DNA from: Xanthobacteraceae bacterium
GTDB lineage: Bacteria; Pseudomonadota; Alphaproteobacteria; Rhizobiales; Xanthobacteraceae
Direction: 5' to 3'
Length of the DNA stretch: 31,638 bases
Assembly: GCA_030037185.1 (NCBI GenBank)
Contig: JASHRR010001421.1
Coordinates: 1 to 31,638, forward strand
In this document: positions 9,483 through 17,169 of the stretch, in pieces
Numbering within the stretch: the stretch's first letter is position 1
Layout of the letters: each line of letters begins with the position of its first letter
Translations under genes and position numbers: made by a program
The notes under the pieces: model-generated
Told to the model about the DNA's origin: nothing
Database searches by the model: none
What the model saw: only the letters and a program-made list of their open reading frames with translations

Positions 9483-9587
9483 TCAAGTAAGAGGTAACTG
9501 GTAAATTGTCAGGCATTGATTGCCGGCTGATATTGGTATGACAACTATTAATACGACTATCAATACTAGGTAGCGCTTCCACTTCAT
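9483..9587 (-). CDS. Possible 34-residue membrane peptide
   Basis: An ATG at 9587 opens a 34-codon frame: a charged MKWKRY start, then a purely aliphatic LVLIVVLIVVIPISAG segment, and a short polar tail with one cysteine. The shape is that of a single-span membrane peptide or signal peptide, and the DNA here is AT-rich, with two near-identical 9-mers (ATTGATAGT / ATTAATAGT) encoding the repeated LIVV. There is no visible SD and no neighbour that supports it, so it may be chance. Confidence 0.2.
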   Translation of the reverse strand: MKWKRYLVLIVVLIVVIPISAGNQCLTIYQLPLT

Positions 9588-9960
9588 TTGGCTGTCTTGG
9601 ACAGCCGCGCTGTCGCGATCGAGGCCTGCGGTTTCTCCGCCTGTCGCCCGACATCGTCCTGCCGCGACCATTCCGCTGGTGCGCCTCCTCGCTGCTTAAT
9701 TGCGCCAGCATCGATGGCCCCGCCAATGGCGGAAGCCATGAAGCAGCTGCGTGACGGGAGCGCGGGTGCGATTTCTTCCGAGCGCTGCGGCCTTTTCGTG
9801 GGACGCCGGACAAGGAAAACTCCAGCAGTTTGAAAGGGTCGGCAACGCGCCAACGGTTTCGGCGCGGGCAAGAGATTGCGCCAACGATGTTAATGACCGA
9901 GTCGGCAGTCGGCCTCTCGCCAGAGATGCGCGAGCTTGTCCGAATTTCGCTAAAGCGCCT

Positions 9961-10200
9961 TCATCGCGTTGCCCGAGGGTGTTTCTTAGCTTTTCGAGAA
10001 TTGCCGCGGTAAAAGTGCCCCCCGGAGCTGACCCCGCGGTCTAAATTCTCAATGATGATATCTTCGCATTCACCAGTCTGATTGACCTGATGCTGCTGAG
10101 TTCTGCAGCCCTTCCGCACCTTTGCGACTGCCGGCTCGCTGGCGCCGAGGCCTACCATGCTGAGGGCAACGGCTATACCGATAACTGCAATACTGCGCAA
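9961..10200 (-). CDS. Small exported basic protein, function unknown (TTG start)
   Basis: A 79-residue protein if translation begins at TTG 10200-10198, which is preceded by GGGAGA at 5-6 bases and immediately followed by a signal peptide (RSIAVIGIAVALSMVGLG, cleavage near EPAVA). The in-frame ATG at 10338 would place the signal sequence in the middle of the protein and is therefore rejected. The mature part, KVRKGCRTQQHQVNQTGECED, holds two cysteines ten residues apart or so that could form a disulfide, then SSGGHFYRGNSRKAKKHP, a basic C-terminus. The GHFYR element recalls GRFYKR in the protein encoded at 9201-9431. Function unknown; likely periplasmic. Confidence 0.55.
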   Translation of the reverse strand: MRSIAVIGIAVALSMVGLGASEPAVAKVRKGCRTQQHQVNQTGECEDIIIENLDRGVSSGGHFYRGNSRKAKKHPRATR

Positions 10201-10676
10201 AGTCTTCTCCCTAGGTTCGCGGGCCAAGTGTACGATCACATAGGAACGCTTTCGCGCCCTTGCCAGAGGGGAGCTGCCCCTGAGCTCCAATTTGCAATGA
10301 GAGAGGGGTAGGGTTCCCTCAGGCAGGGGTCGCGCCAATCGCGATTAGCCTGGCTGGTGATTGATTTGTCACCGAGCGGCGGGCGGCTCCGAGGGGATCG
10401 CTCGAGCGGACCCGATGACCAAATTTGCCGAACTTGACGCACACAACTTGAAGCACCGAGCGACTTCAGGAACCCACGCTCTCTCCCGCGTGCTCAGAAA
10501 TTCAGCGGGGCGCAATACGAACGTTGCCGGAAAACGACGGCCGTTCAGCGGCAACTCTCCCGCACCGGTGGGACCTGACCGCTTTCGACATCGACCATGA
10601 GACCGGATGAGCGATATGCTCTGCACGGCGCGAATGCCAGGTTTGACGCCACATTGAGCAAAGTGACCTTTGGTCG
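10201..10676. other. Gene-free stretch
   Basis: Roughly 480 bases between the small exported protein gene and the end of the patatin gene. Open frames on both strands lack start signals and give compositionally unnatural products. It probably holds the promoter of the small gene at 9961-10200, but no clear -35/-10 pair was seen. Confidence 0.35.
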
Positions 10677-11795
10677 CTAGGCGTCCGGATCGGATGCGTA
10701 AACGGCGACGCCGACCATCGGATCGACTGGATTTTCCCACGGCCGCCGCGCGATCATGCCCCGCGCATCCGCGTATCCGGCCTGCCAGCGGGTGCGGATC
10801 GCTGTCTTCGAGAAGTCGAAGTCACGCATGTTGCTGTCACCGTCGATCGGCCGTGCATTAATCTCCAGCAGGTGCATGACAGTGGCGCAGCCGTAAGCGG
10901 CGAGTGCTTTGGCCTCGGCGGTGTTTCGGCGTTCCTCGGGCAGCATTTTGTACAGTTCGCGCACGACATGCCGCATCTGATGAAGCTGAGCGTGCCGTGC
11001 GATGTGGCTGCGGGAGCGACTGCCGAACAGAATATCTTTCTGGCGCATGAACACCTCGGCAATGGAGTCTGGTTCGGCGCTCCGGGTATGCCAGATCTGC
11101 ACTGCAAAGACGACGGAGCTGCGTCGCGGGTTGTCGTCGAACACCACCTCAACTGGCGTATTCGAGTAGATGCCGCCATCCCAATAGGCTTCCCCGTCAA
11201 GCCGGACGGCCGGAAACGAGGGTGGGATAGCGCTCGATCCGAGCACGTGATCTGGCCCGATCGCCTGCTCCCGGCTATCGAAGTATCGCATCTGGCCGCT
11301 TCGCACATTGACGAGCCCCAGTGTCAATCGCGGCTTTCTGGAGTTGATAAGGTCGAAATCGATCAGTCCCGGCAACAACTTCTTGAGCGGATCGATGGAA
11401 TATAAGGCAGCTCGTTCGATGCCGACTTTCGTCTCGACACCCCATGCAACAGCCGGGTTGGGTGAAAAGAAGCCAGGCACGCCGGCCAGCAGGGTTGTGA
11501 AAGCGCCCCATGGGCCCGCGAACCAGCCTTCGAGGCTCGACCAGAACTCGCGCAATCGCGCAAGCCGATCGACCACTTTGTTGCCGGCGATGATGGCACC
11601 GTTGATGGCGCCGATCGACGTGCCGACCACCCAGTCAGGCTCGATGCCGGCTTCGTGCATCGCCTGGTAGACACCCGCCTGGTAGCACCCCGGGGCGCCG
11701 CCGCCCTGCATGACCAGCACAACTTGGCCCGGAAGCGATCGATGCCCTGAAGGGGCCGCTTTCCCAACAGAATGAGCACCTTCGCTTGAGGTCAT
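10677..11795 (-). CDS. Patatin-like phospholipase
   Basis: A 372-residue lipid acyl hydrolase of the patatin fold. The oxyanion-hole motif GGGAPG is at residues 31-36, the nucleophile elbow GTSIG has serine 60, and the second member of the catalytic dyad, DGG, has aspartate 206 in EAYWDGGIYSNTP. All catalytic elements are therefore present. No signal peptide is seen; the short polar N-terminal stretch before the core suggests a cytoplasmic or peripheral enzyme. The C-terminal domain beyond about residue 240 (with FMRQKDILFGSRS and HQMRHVVRELY) is the extension seen in the longer rhizobial members. The gene follows the DUF4344 metallopeptidase gene by 27 bases on the same strand, so the two probably share a transcript. 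The SD is weak. It would release fatty acids from membrane lipids or storage-granule surfaces; substrate unknown. Confidence 0.92.
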   Translation of the reverse strand: MTSSEGAHSVGKAAPSGHRSLPGQVVLVMQGGGAPGCYQAGVYQAMHEAGIEPDWVVGTSIGAINGAIIAGNKVVDRLARLREFWSSLEGWFAGPWGAFTTLLAGVPGFFSPNPAVAWGVETKVGIERAALYSIDPLKKLLPGLIDFDLINSRKPRLTLGLVNVRSGQMRYFDSREQAIGPDHVLGSSAIPPSFPAVRLDGEAYWDGGIYSNTPVEVVFDDNPRRSSVVFAVQIWHTRSAEPDSIAEVFMRQKDILFGSRSRSHIARHAQLHQMRHVVRELYKMLPEERRNTAEAKALAAYGCATVMHLLEINARPIDGDSNMRDFDFSKTAIRTRWQAGYADARGMIARRPWENPVDPMVGVAVYASDPDA

Positions 11796-11822
11796 AACGT
11801 GGTGTTCATCGCCAATTGAAAA

Positions 11823-12794
11823 TCACCTTGACTTGTGCGCTCGGCTTTCCCGCCGCGGTATGCCGTAATCCCGATAAAGCTCGGCGAAGTCCTCCGCGAG
11901 TTCATAACACAACGTGAGCTTGCGGGTCGACTGGTCCCACTTAGCATTGATGAACCCGCAAGTTTGCATTTCCAGGGAAAACGGAGCTGGCCACGCGACG
12001 AGTTCGCTTGACTGTGCGGCAACACCGTCCAATAATCGAATGGAGCGTGCGATCTGAGCTGCTATTTCAAGCTTGCCCTTGGCCTCCCCATAAACCACGT
12101 CGATTTTTGTCTTTGGCTGATCGGCAGCGCGGACATGGGGTTGGAGCACTACGCCCCAAGATTTAGCCGCTTTCCGATAATCTTCGCTGCAGCTTTCCCG
12201 GCGGTCCTTCGGCAGTTTTGTCTCTTCTGCAAGGTCCTTAAATCTAACCGGATCGGCGCCGACCATGTAGCAGACGATCTGGTAGGCGCGCTGCTGATTA
12301 AGGCCGTGGTCATCGTAGTAGACGACGGGCTCGCCCTCTTTCTTGTCGCGCCGCTCGGCCATGAACCACCCCTTTGCCGCCTCCGCCAGTACGTGCTCGG
12401 AAAACTCCGATTTTATATGGATGAGTGTCAGACTGGCAAAAGAGTCCGCAGCATCTTCCTCTCTTCCAAGCACCGGCAAATCCAGTTCCCCAATGGTTGT
12501 ATGGCCCAATTCGTGCAGGAGCACGAACAACATATTCCCAGATACGAATTCTGCGAGTTGCTCTCGGCGATCGGCTGGAATGCCCTTCAGTCGCGACTGG
12601 TTGCCGACCGCCCGGACCGCCTCATCGATCCTAGCTTTAAATCTCTCGAACTCGGCAGGCGTCGGTTGCGCCAAGGCCTCGCTAAGGCCGATCAAGCCAA
12701 GCGGGAGCAGAAGCAACAGGTGCCGCACGGACGACCATTTCGTCACCGATGGATCACCATCGCAAGCCGCCCGTCGCAATCGGAAATAACGCAT
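11823..12794 (-). CDS. Exported DUF4344-type putative zinc metallopeptidase
   Basis: A 323-residue protein with a zincin HExxH motif: HELGH at residues 94-98 inside NMLFVLLHELGHTTIGELDL, followed by GREEDAADSFASL, whose acidic residues may include the third metal ligand. This pairing is the signature of DUF4344 (putative metallopeptidase). The ATG at 12794 has GAGG six bases upstream, and the N-terminal part holds a hydrophobic segment (HLLLLLPLGLIGLSEALAQ, residues 25-43) that looks like a signal peptide with cleavage after ALA; starts further upstream (the frame is open to 13139) would bury it. GTG codons just before this segment are alternative starts. Four later cysteines may form disulfides. 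The gene is directly upstream of the patatin gene. Substrate unknown. Confidence 0.82.
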   Translation of the reverse strand: MRYFRLRRAACDGDPSVTKWSSVRHLLLLLPLGLIGLSEALAQPTPAEFERFKARIDEAVRAVGNQSRLKGIPADRREQLAEFVSGNMLFVLLHELGHTTIGELDLPVLGREEDAADSFASLTLIHIKSEFSEHVLAEAAKGWFMAERRDKKEGEPVVYYDDHGLNQQRAYQIVCYMVGADPVRFKDLAEETKLPKDRRESCSEDYRKAAKSWGVVLQPHVRAADQPKTKIDVVYGEAKGKLEIAAQIARSIRLLDGVAAQSSELVAWPAPFSLEMQTCGFINAKWDQSTRKLTLCYELAEDFAELYRDYGIPRRESRAHKSR

Positions 12795-13403
12795 CAGGAC
12801 CCTCATGGCTGAGAAATGGCCCATGCTAGCAAACCAGGTGACCTTCGTCATTGCGAAACCATGGTCGAAGCAGCTTGACTTGAGAGCTCCTGCCGAACAG
12901 TCCCATCGGCGCCATTGTGGTACCGACCCGGCTGCGGCAGAGCGGCAGTCGCGCCTGGTCGCCGGCGACGATCGTTTTGCGAGGCGAGAAAGCACGTTCG
13001 GGATCACGCCGAGCAAGCCTCGTGCCCGGGGAGGTCTTGAAGATAGCATGGCGCGCGCTTCACAAACTTCAGCATGCCAATGGCTGATAAGCATTCGGCG
13101 CGGCTGATCACACGATGACTGATCCAACGAGGATCGCAACGGCGCCCGAAGTTACGACTGATTAGGCTGCGCAATGCGGGACCATCGCAATTCCGGCAGT
13201 CCCTTCGCAATTCGGCTGCAAGTCCATCGGCGAATCTGGGCGCGACTCGGATGCGGCGATCTGCGTTTGCCATGACCAGCATGGTCGAGGAACTGAGCGC
13301 GCTGCTATGACAAGCGGCCTGATCTAACTCATCGCGTCGCCAATGCTGGGCACTCTTTGGCTGTTGGGCATCTCCTCAAGGAGTGCCTATTCTTCCCTGT
13401 CGG
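12795..13403. other. Gene-free stretch
   Basis: About 600 bases without a credible gene. A CGTCATTGCGA segment near 12847 followed by GGTCGAAGCAGC is similar to the start of an interspersed repeat that I recall from Bradyrhizobium chromosomes, but only about 30 bases match loosely, so it is noted and not called as a repeat. Confidence 0.3.
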
Positions 13404-13853
13404 TCAAGTCGAATAGCATGATCGACCTCCGGCCACCCGCGGATCCTCAAGCATCGGCTGCGGCGGGACCTCTTCTGCCAGCGCTGTGCGTCCTGTAAAT
13501 GAGCTCAAGTCAGCCCGGTCATCGCAGAAAGCGCGTACGAGTAAAACGCCACAAAAACAGCGTAAACGTCGCCTGCGATCCAACTTGAATTTCGGCCCGA
13601 GCCGTGCCCCGGCCAAGGCAAAGTTGGGACACCCTGCTCCTGTCCAAGGCCGCTCCATCTGGTCTGGCTGATCAATCACATGCCAGTCACCGGCGAACGT
13701 CCAAGCCACGGCGGGAAACGGCGACGCAGGGTAGAAATTGAACTTTTGGGTCTGGTCGAGCGCGCACCCGCGTGTGTCCCGAACGACCAGACCGCTGAGG
13801 CGGTCCGCGAACGCTGGTCGCGGCCAGACGAACTCGGAAATCGTCGAAGTCAT
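13404..13853 (-). pseudogene. AraC-type regulator relic (N-terminal sensor part only)
   Basis: From an ATG at 13853 with a good SD (GGAAGAG), the frame reads RPAFADRLSGLVVRDTRG and FNFYPASPFPAVAWTFAG, typical for the N-terminal half of a group of AraC-type regulators. After LGPKF the family sequence continues in another frame (SSWIAGDVYAVFVAFYSY and ALSAMTG) and then returns to the first frame (ADLSSFTGRTALAEEV, PQPMLE). So two compensating frameshifts lie near 13590 and 13510. After PQPMLE the similarity stops and a stop codon follows; the two helix-turn-helix motifs that bind DNA are absent. The uninterrupted reading frame in the track of one strand is therefore misleading. No functional regulator is expected. 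Confidence 0.65.
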
Positions 13854-13886
13854 CAGTACTCTTCCTGCACGCCACGCAGGGATGCT

Positions 13887-13920
13887 GATGTCAGATTCGT
13901 TCAATAAAATGACATCTGAC
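13887..13920. promoter_or_regulatory. Inverted repeat upstream of the AraC relic
   Basis: GATGTCA (13887-13893) and TGACATC (13910-13916) form a perfect 7-bp inverted repeat with a 16-base spacer, and GTCAGAT / ATCTGAC give an interlocked second pairing (13890-13920). It lies 34 bases upstream of the AraC relic and at the edge of an AT-rich block. Operator function is inference. Confidence 0.35.
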
Positions 13921-14090
13921 TTCTTTTTTTCTTGTTACCAACATCCCAGCCTCGCTTTTTTGTTCATTGAGGCCTTTTTGCTTGCCAGTGTTGAGGAATT
14001 GGATGCCACGAGTCGCAAAAAAAATTTTTTAGCCAGTATCCAACTTCGCTGTCCTCGCTCGCATACGGGGAGGGCAGGAGGTTAGAGGGA
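13921..14090 (+). promoter_or_regulatory. AT-rich upstream region of the sigma-factor genes
   Basis: In a high-GC neighbourhood this stretch contains repeated homopolymer runs (T7 near 13924, T6 near 13957, T5 near 13976) and an A8T6 junction at about 14019-14032. Such A-tracts bend DNA and act as UP elements or nucleoid-protein sites. No clear EcfG-type (GGAAC...GTT) or housekeeping promoter could be pinned down. Confidence 0.35.
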
Positions 14091-14096
14091 GGGATC

Positions 14097-14660
14097 GTGC
14101 CCAAAGGTAATCTAGACACGCTCTCGCCAGAGGATTTCAGGGCCGCCTGGGATGCCCTCCCCAAGGCCGATAAGGCACGTGTCGGCTTGATTGCAAGAGA
14201 GTGGACGTCGGGCACATCGTTTGAGTGGCAAGAGTTGTTGAACGAAGCCATCGTGCGCGCCTTAGCCGGAACCAGAAAGTGCCCGAGAGAGATTTCACCC
14301 GTGCTGTTTCTGGCCCAGACAATGCGCAGCATCCGAAGCGAATGGAGGAACAAATGGCTTCGGGAGCATGATCGAACTTCAGACAATCCAGGCGCCGACG
14401 GTATAGACCGTCTGTCGGAGGAAAACGAACGCGACGTCGAAAATGCCGTCGCCAGAGCGCTGGCATACCTGTCTGGCGATGATGATGCACTTAAATATTT
14501 GACGGGCTTACTGGATGGCTGGACTCGCCGCGAGTGCATCGAACGATTTCAATGGACCAAAACTCGCTTCGAAACGGTGCGCAGGCGATTTAATCACAAG
14601 ATGGCAAGATTAGGAGAACAGCTTCGGACCCCACCCCCAGCGGAGGAAGCCGCCGAATGA
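14097..14660 (+). CDS. Sigma-70-like helix-turn-helix protein
   Basis: A 187-residue protein starting at GTG, directly after a purine-rich GAGGGAGGG. The middle part, WQELLNEAIVRALAGTRKC and PVLFLAQTMRSIRSEWRNKW, has the look of a sigma region 2 helix pair, and the C-terminal GWTRRECIERFQWTKTRFETV followed by RRRFNHKMARL looks like a region 4 helix-turn-helix. The similarity to true ECF factors is remote, and the protein is best described as a sigma-like regulator. The end overlaps the next gene by ATGA, so both proteins are probably made in fixed ratio. As I recall, similar proteins in Proteobacteria sit next to a small protein that starts like the N-terminal domain of the following gene. 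Target genes unknown. Confidence 0.7.
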   Translation: MPKGNLDTLSPEDFRAAWDALPKADKARVGLIAREWTSGTSFEWQELLNEAIVRALAGTRKCPREISPVLFLAQTMRSIRSEWRNKWLREHDRTSDNPGADGIDRLSEENERDVENAVARALAYLSGDDDALKYLTGLLDGWTRRECIERFQWTKTRFETVRRRFNHKMARLGEQLRTPPPAEEAAE

Positions 14661-15496
14661 GCGTCAAAAATAAAGCAGATCTGGACGCGCTCGAGCGCAT
14701 GATGGACGGAGTAGTCGATGGCATCTTGAGTGCGTCAGACAGCGAAATTATCGCGGAAGTGCGCGAGCGGTACGGAGACGTGGCGACATTTGTCGCTGAC
14801 GTCGACGATGTATTCCACAAAGCCATATACCAACGACACCTAACGGGTGGCGGGGTTGCGAAGGCCGAGGCTACCGCCCATAGACTTTCGGAGGGTGCGA
14901 CGCTTAGCGGGAGCCGTGCACAGGAAGCGAGACTGGCTTCAGCCTCCGGCTCGCGGACAAATGTACGGGAAGCGCTGCTGGAAGCAGTTCCCAGCCTGCG
15001 CGCATTCGCAATCTCCTTGTGCGGCAATGTCGACCGCGCCGATGACCTGGTGCAGGAGGCGCTGCTGCGGGCCTGGGCCAACATGGGCTCCTTCCAGCCC
15101 GGCACGAACATGTCGGCGTGGCTGTTTACGATCCTGCGCAATCTCTTCCGCTCGGAGTACCGCAAGCGGCGGCGCGAGGTCGAGGACGTCGACGGCTCCT
15201 GTGCGGAATCACTGACGTCGCTGCCGGAGCAGAATAGCCGGCTTGAGATGGTCGAGTTCAAGAATGCCCTCAAGCTCCTGCCCTCCGAGCAGCGCGAATC
15301 ATTGATCCTCGTCGCCGCTTCGGGGTTTTCATATGAAGAGGCCGCGCAAATCTGCGGCTGCGCCGTCGGCACCATCAAGAGCCGGGTCAACCGTGCCCGC
15401 AGCAGGCTGGCCGAGATTCGCGCAATCGACAGCGCCAGCGATTTGTCCCGAAGAGAAGGGTCGTACCGCAATCAAACCCTCGCTAAACGGCAGTAG
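14657..15496 (+). CDS. EcfG-like (ECF15-type) sigma factor fused to an N-terminal partner domain
   Basis: A 279-residue protein with two parts. Residues 1 to about 65 (LDALERMMDGVVDGILSASD, EIIAEVRERYGD, ADVDDVFHKAI) resemble a small stand-alone protein usually encoded beside a sigma-like gene. Residues from about 105 are a complete ECF sigma factor: region 2 with VPSLRAFAISLCGN, DRADDLVQEALLRAW and FQPGTNMSAWLFTILRNLF, a REVEDVDG linker, and region 4 with LLPSEQRESLILVAASGFSY and YEEAAQICGCAVGTIKSRV. This is the EcfG pattern of the alphaproteobacterial general stress response. Between the parts lies a Ser/Ala-rich linker without an in-frame ATG, GTG or TTG near the junction, so the sigma domain has no obvious own start. 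No NepR or PhyR gene is nearby. Confidence 0.85.
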   Translation: MSVKNKADLDALERMMDGVVDGILSASDSEIIAEVRERYGDVATFVADVDDVFHKAIYQRHLTGGGVAKAEATAHRLSEGATLSGSRAQEARLASASGSRTNVREALLEAVPSLRAFAISLCGNVDRADDLVQEALLRAWANMGSFQPGTNMSAWLFTILRNLFRSEYRKRRREVEDVDGSCAESLTSLPEQNSRLEMVEFKNALKLLPSEQRESLILVAASGFSYEEAAQICGCAVGTIKSRVNRARSRLAEIRAIDSASDLSRREGSYRNQTLAKRQ

Positions 15497-15598
15497 AGAG
15501 ATTTTCTTAAATCGTAAGTAAGGGGAGAATCCGCCCATGGGCCTTCGAATCTCTCAAGCGATCGAGTATCGGCCGCAGGTCGTAGCGGACAGTTGGTG

Positions 15599-16310
15599 AT
15601 GCGAGTCAATTGGCGCCGAGTGGCCTTTGCGGGGCTGCTGGCGGCGACAGTCACGATATTGGTGACAATACGGGTGACCCTCAGATTTCAAGCCACTGGC
15701 GAGCGCACCCTACAGGTGGTCTCGGGTGGCCCGTCGACCCCGTAACTCGTCGCAGAGCCTGTGCCTCAGGGGACTCGCTCACCGCTGGTAGCGCTGGGCA
15801 TTTTTGTCCGCGGGCCGAGCGAACTCGCGTCAGCCGCCACGGTAGAGATCATCGGTCTTCCGAGCGGGTCGGTACGATCAGCGGGCCGGCCGCTCGGCAA
15901 CCGTTGGCCTATTTCCGCCGCCCAGCTTTCCGGTGCGGCGATTCTTCGACCGCGCCATTTTGCCGGTGCGGTCGATCTTGAGGCGGAACTGCGGCTGGCG
16001 GACGACACGCTGGCGGAGCGCCGATCGGTGCACCGGGCGATGACCGACCCGCAGCTTGCCGCTCAGGAGACCATACTTCTCCTCAGCAAGGCCGGGGGTT
16101 TTTCGGCTGCGCGTCTAGCGCTACGGCGGGCCGCGAACGCTGGCAACGCCCGCGCTGCGCTGTTACTTGGCGGGACATACGGACGCCGACCCTACCACAG
16201 CGCGAACTTGGTATGAGAAGGCCGCGAAGTTTGGTTCAGAGGCAGCGCGCCAACGGCTCGATCGACTTGCCAGCGAGGAGCCCGGGCGCGATCTGCCAAG
16301 TCGTCGATGA
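15599..16310 (+). pseudogene. Membrane-anchored Sel1-type repeat protein, broken
   Basis: An ATG at 15599 (possibly GTG at 15596) opens a frame with a membrane segment, RVAFAGLLAATVTILVTIRV, and stops at TAA 15743-15745 after 48 codons. The same frame then continues without a start: PLVALGIFVRGPSELASA, VEIIGLPSG, GRPLGNRWPISAAQL, DLEAELRLADDTLAERRS, and ALRRAANAGNARAALLLGG. Near 16178 one base shifts the frame, after which DADPTTARTWYEKAAKFGS and EAARQRLDRLAS follow, a Sel1-like repeat, ending at TGA 16308-16310. The parts align into one exported or membrane-anchored protein with C-terminal Sel1-type helices as known in Bradyrhizobium. An in-frame stop plus a frameshift argue for a pseudogene; it follows the sigma gene on the same strand. 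Confidence 0.7.
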
Positions 16311-16342
16311 TGGTGCGTTGAGGTGCAACTGGAGGCAGCCAG

Positions 16343-16940
16343 ATGACCGAGTCAGAAGTGGTGTCGGTGACCGGTGGGGCGAGTGGCATTGGAGCGGCGG
16401 TTGCCAAGCGGTTCGCGGCCGCCGGCACCCGAGTGGTGATCGCGGACATCGACACCCCTCGCGGCGCGGCGCCGGCCGAGCGGATCGGCGCGCGGTTTGT
16501 GCGCACTGACGTCCGCATCGAAGCAGACAACGACAACATGGTGGACGCCGCGGTCAGCGAGTTCGGCCGGCTGGACATCGTCCACCTCAACGCCGGGGTG
16601 GGCTATGGCGGGAACGTCGAAATTCGACCTCGAGCGCTACCGCCGGGTGATGGCAGTGAACCTGGACGGCACCACGTTCGGCATCCGCGCTGCTTGGCGG
16701 GTGATGTCGAAGGTCGGCAGAAGCGCCATCGTGGTGACCTCCAGCCCTGGCGGGGGATCGCCCCAAGCCAATTTGACCCGTTCTACTCGGCCACCAAGCA
16801 CGCGATCATCGGCCTGGTGCGGTCGCTGGCCCGCGGTTGGGAGGCGGGTGGCTCCAAGGTCACGCTCAACGCGGTGTGCCCGGGTTTCGTGCGCACACCG
16901 ATCCTGCCGGACGAAACGTGGTGGCGGATCGCCGCGATGG
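16343..16940 (+). pseudogene. Short-chain dehydrogenase/reductase (SDR), frameshifted and truncated
   Basis: The gene still has an SD (GGAGG, seven bases before ATG 16343) and starts with the NAD(P)-binding glycine motif TGGASGIG at residues 10-17, then VVIADIDTPRG and LDIVHLNAGVGYGGN. At about 16622 the frame must shift to read FDLERYRRVMAVNLDGTTFG and SAIVVTSSPGG, and at about 16760 it shifts back for FYSATKHAIIGLVRSLARG, which has the catalytic YxxxK, and VTLNAVCPGFVRTPILPDE. The C-terminal end of the SDR fold is missing and replaced by an unrelated serine-hydrolase-like tail. Two single-base shifts that cancel could also be sequencing errors, but the truncation supports real decay. Confidence 0.72.
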
Positions 16941-16949
16941 ATACCGTCC

Positions 16950-17135
16950 GCGCTGATCAGCGAACGGCACGCGCCGCTCGTCTACAACACTATGCCGGGC
17001 CACGCAGAGTTTGGCGAACCACACGGCCTGGGCTTCCAGCCCGGCAGTTATCGCGGTGAGCGGATCGTTTGGCACGGCGGCGGTTGGCCTGGCTGGGGCA
17101 CGTTGATGACACGCGTGCCAGACTTTGGCACGGCG
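16950..17135 (+). pseudogene. C-terminal fragment of a beta-lactamase-like serine hydrolase
   Basis: In the frame of 16497, the stretch LVYNTMPGHAEFGEPHGLGF, then GSYRGERIVWHGGGWPGWG and TLMTRVPDFG is typical of the end of class-C-beta-lactamase-related serine hydrolases, which conserve YGLGF...G...HGGGxPGF...M...P. The catalytic SxxK and YxN motifs are not in the window, so only a tail is left. It is joined directly to the SDR relic on its left, and about 35 bases on its right begins an ABC ATPase relic on the other strand. Confidence 0.6.
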
Positions 17136-17169
17136 TTGCCGTCTTCGCGAATCGCAGTTTCGGGTACAA

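Noticed and set aside
12840..12880. Degenerate match to an interspersed CGTCATTGCGA-type repeat
   Set aside because: Only a loose match to a repeat recalled from memory, with no second copy seen in the window.
12795..13139. N-terminal extension of the DUF4344 gene to 13139
   Set aside because: It would place the signal peptide about 140 residues into the protein; the added part has no protein-like character, while ATG 12794 has an SD.
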